Assembly: GCA_012064415.1 (NCBI GenBank)
Contig: SSNU01000062.1
Coordinates: 365,097-429,096, forward strand
DNA from: Gyrodactylus bullatarudis
Taxonomy: Eukaryota > Platyhelminthes > Monogenea > Gyrodactylidea > Gyrodactylidae
Direction: 5' to 3'
DNA length: 64,000 nt
Notes under the pieces: model-generated
Told to the model about the DNA's origin: nothing
The model's input: only the letters and a program-made list of their open reading frames with translations
The model's database searches: none
Part shown: piece after piece, positions 63,818 through 64,000 of the stretch
Layout of the letters: every line of letters begins with the position of its first letter
Position numbering within the stretch: position 1 is the first letter of the stretch
Translations under genes and position numbers: made by a program

Positions 63818-64000
63818 GATTTAAGTTGAATAAACAACGCTATAGATCAAGACTATTTATTATGAAATTTGTTAAATTCTCATTGGTCAATTTCATTGAA
63901 TGATTTTGGCCACATATTTCTGTTATATCTTGTATAATCTAACCTTTCTCTCAATAGAATTCATTCTACAAATTAGAAATTTTTTCATGAGTCACACAAC
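63818..64000. other. GST gene 2 upstream flank
   Basis: Short AT-rich flank with a TATA-like block near 63855-63863 on minus. No other feature. Confidence 0.4.

Noticed and set aside
1..64000. CRISPR arrays, bacterial operons, Shine-Dalgarno sites, rho-independent terminators
   Set aside because: The window is eukaryotic; no regularly spaced direct repeats or bacterial signals were seen.

Overview
This is an AT-rich piece of an animal (metazoan) nuclear genome. The pointers are an axonemal-type dynein heavy chain split by dozens of small introns, a glycogen-targeting subunit of protein phosphatase 1 with a CBM21 domain, the proteasome subunit Rpn7/PSMD6, sigma-like glutathione S-transferases, a Tc1-type DNA transposon and LINE-type retrotransposon copies. 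The standard genetic code fits every gene. The many introns of about 37-63 nt, and two candidates of 27 and 28 nt, suggest an invertebrate with very compact introns. I cannot name the phylum from the sequence alone.

Layout. 1-1251 is the 3' part of a LINE with open reverse transcriptase; a tRNA-like stretch abuts it on the minus strand. 2194-2324 is a foldback repeat. 2403-2984 is a frameshifted EF-hand gene. 3187-22400 (minus) is one dynein heavy chain gene with tail, linker, AAA1-4 and stalk in order, ending in the C-terminal domain. 22604-24119 (minus) is a two-exon PPP1R3-type gene 203 bp upstream of the dynein start codon. 24.1-57 kb is gene-poor. It holds coding-like remnants (25.7-26.3 kb), a tail-to-tail duplicated fragment of an unknown reading frame (27.9-28.7 kb), a hairpin (34.2 kb), a complete Tc1 element with perfect 213-bp terminal inverted repeats (36.1-37.6 kb), small related inverted-repeat elements (41.3, 52.6, 54.2-55.2 kb) and two candidate orphan plus-strand exons (47.2 and 55.9 kb). 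57.05-58.12 kb is an EF-hand gene enclosed by a 96%-identical inverted repeat. 58.5-59.6 kb is a decayed LINE. 59.9-63.8 kb (minus) carries PSMD6 and two tandem GST genes.

How genes relate. No pathway unites the window. The dynein is a ciliary motor, PSMD6 is housekeeping proteolysis, PPP1R3 steers glycogen metabolism and the GST pair is a local tandem duplication. The more unusual material is in the repeats: a recently active-looking Tc1 element, a gene-bearing inverted-repeat unit whose EF-hand protein has a broken relative 55 kb away, and a convergent duplication of an unidentified coding sequence.
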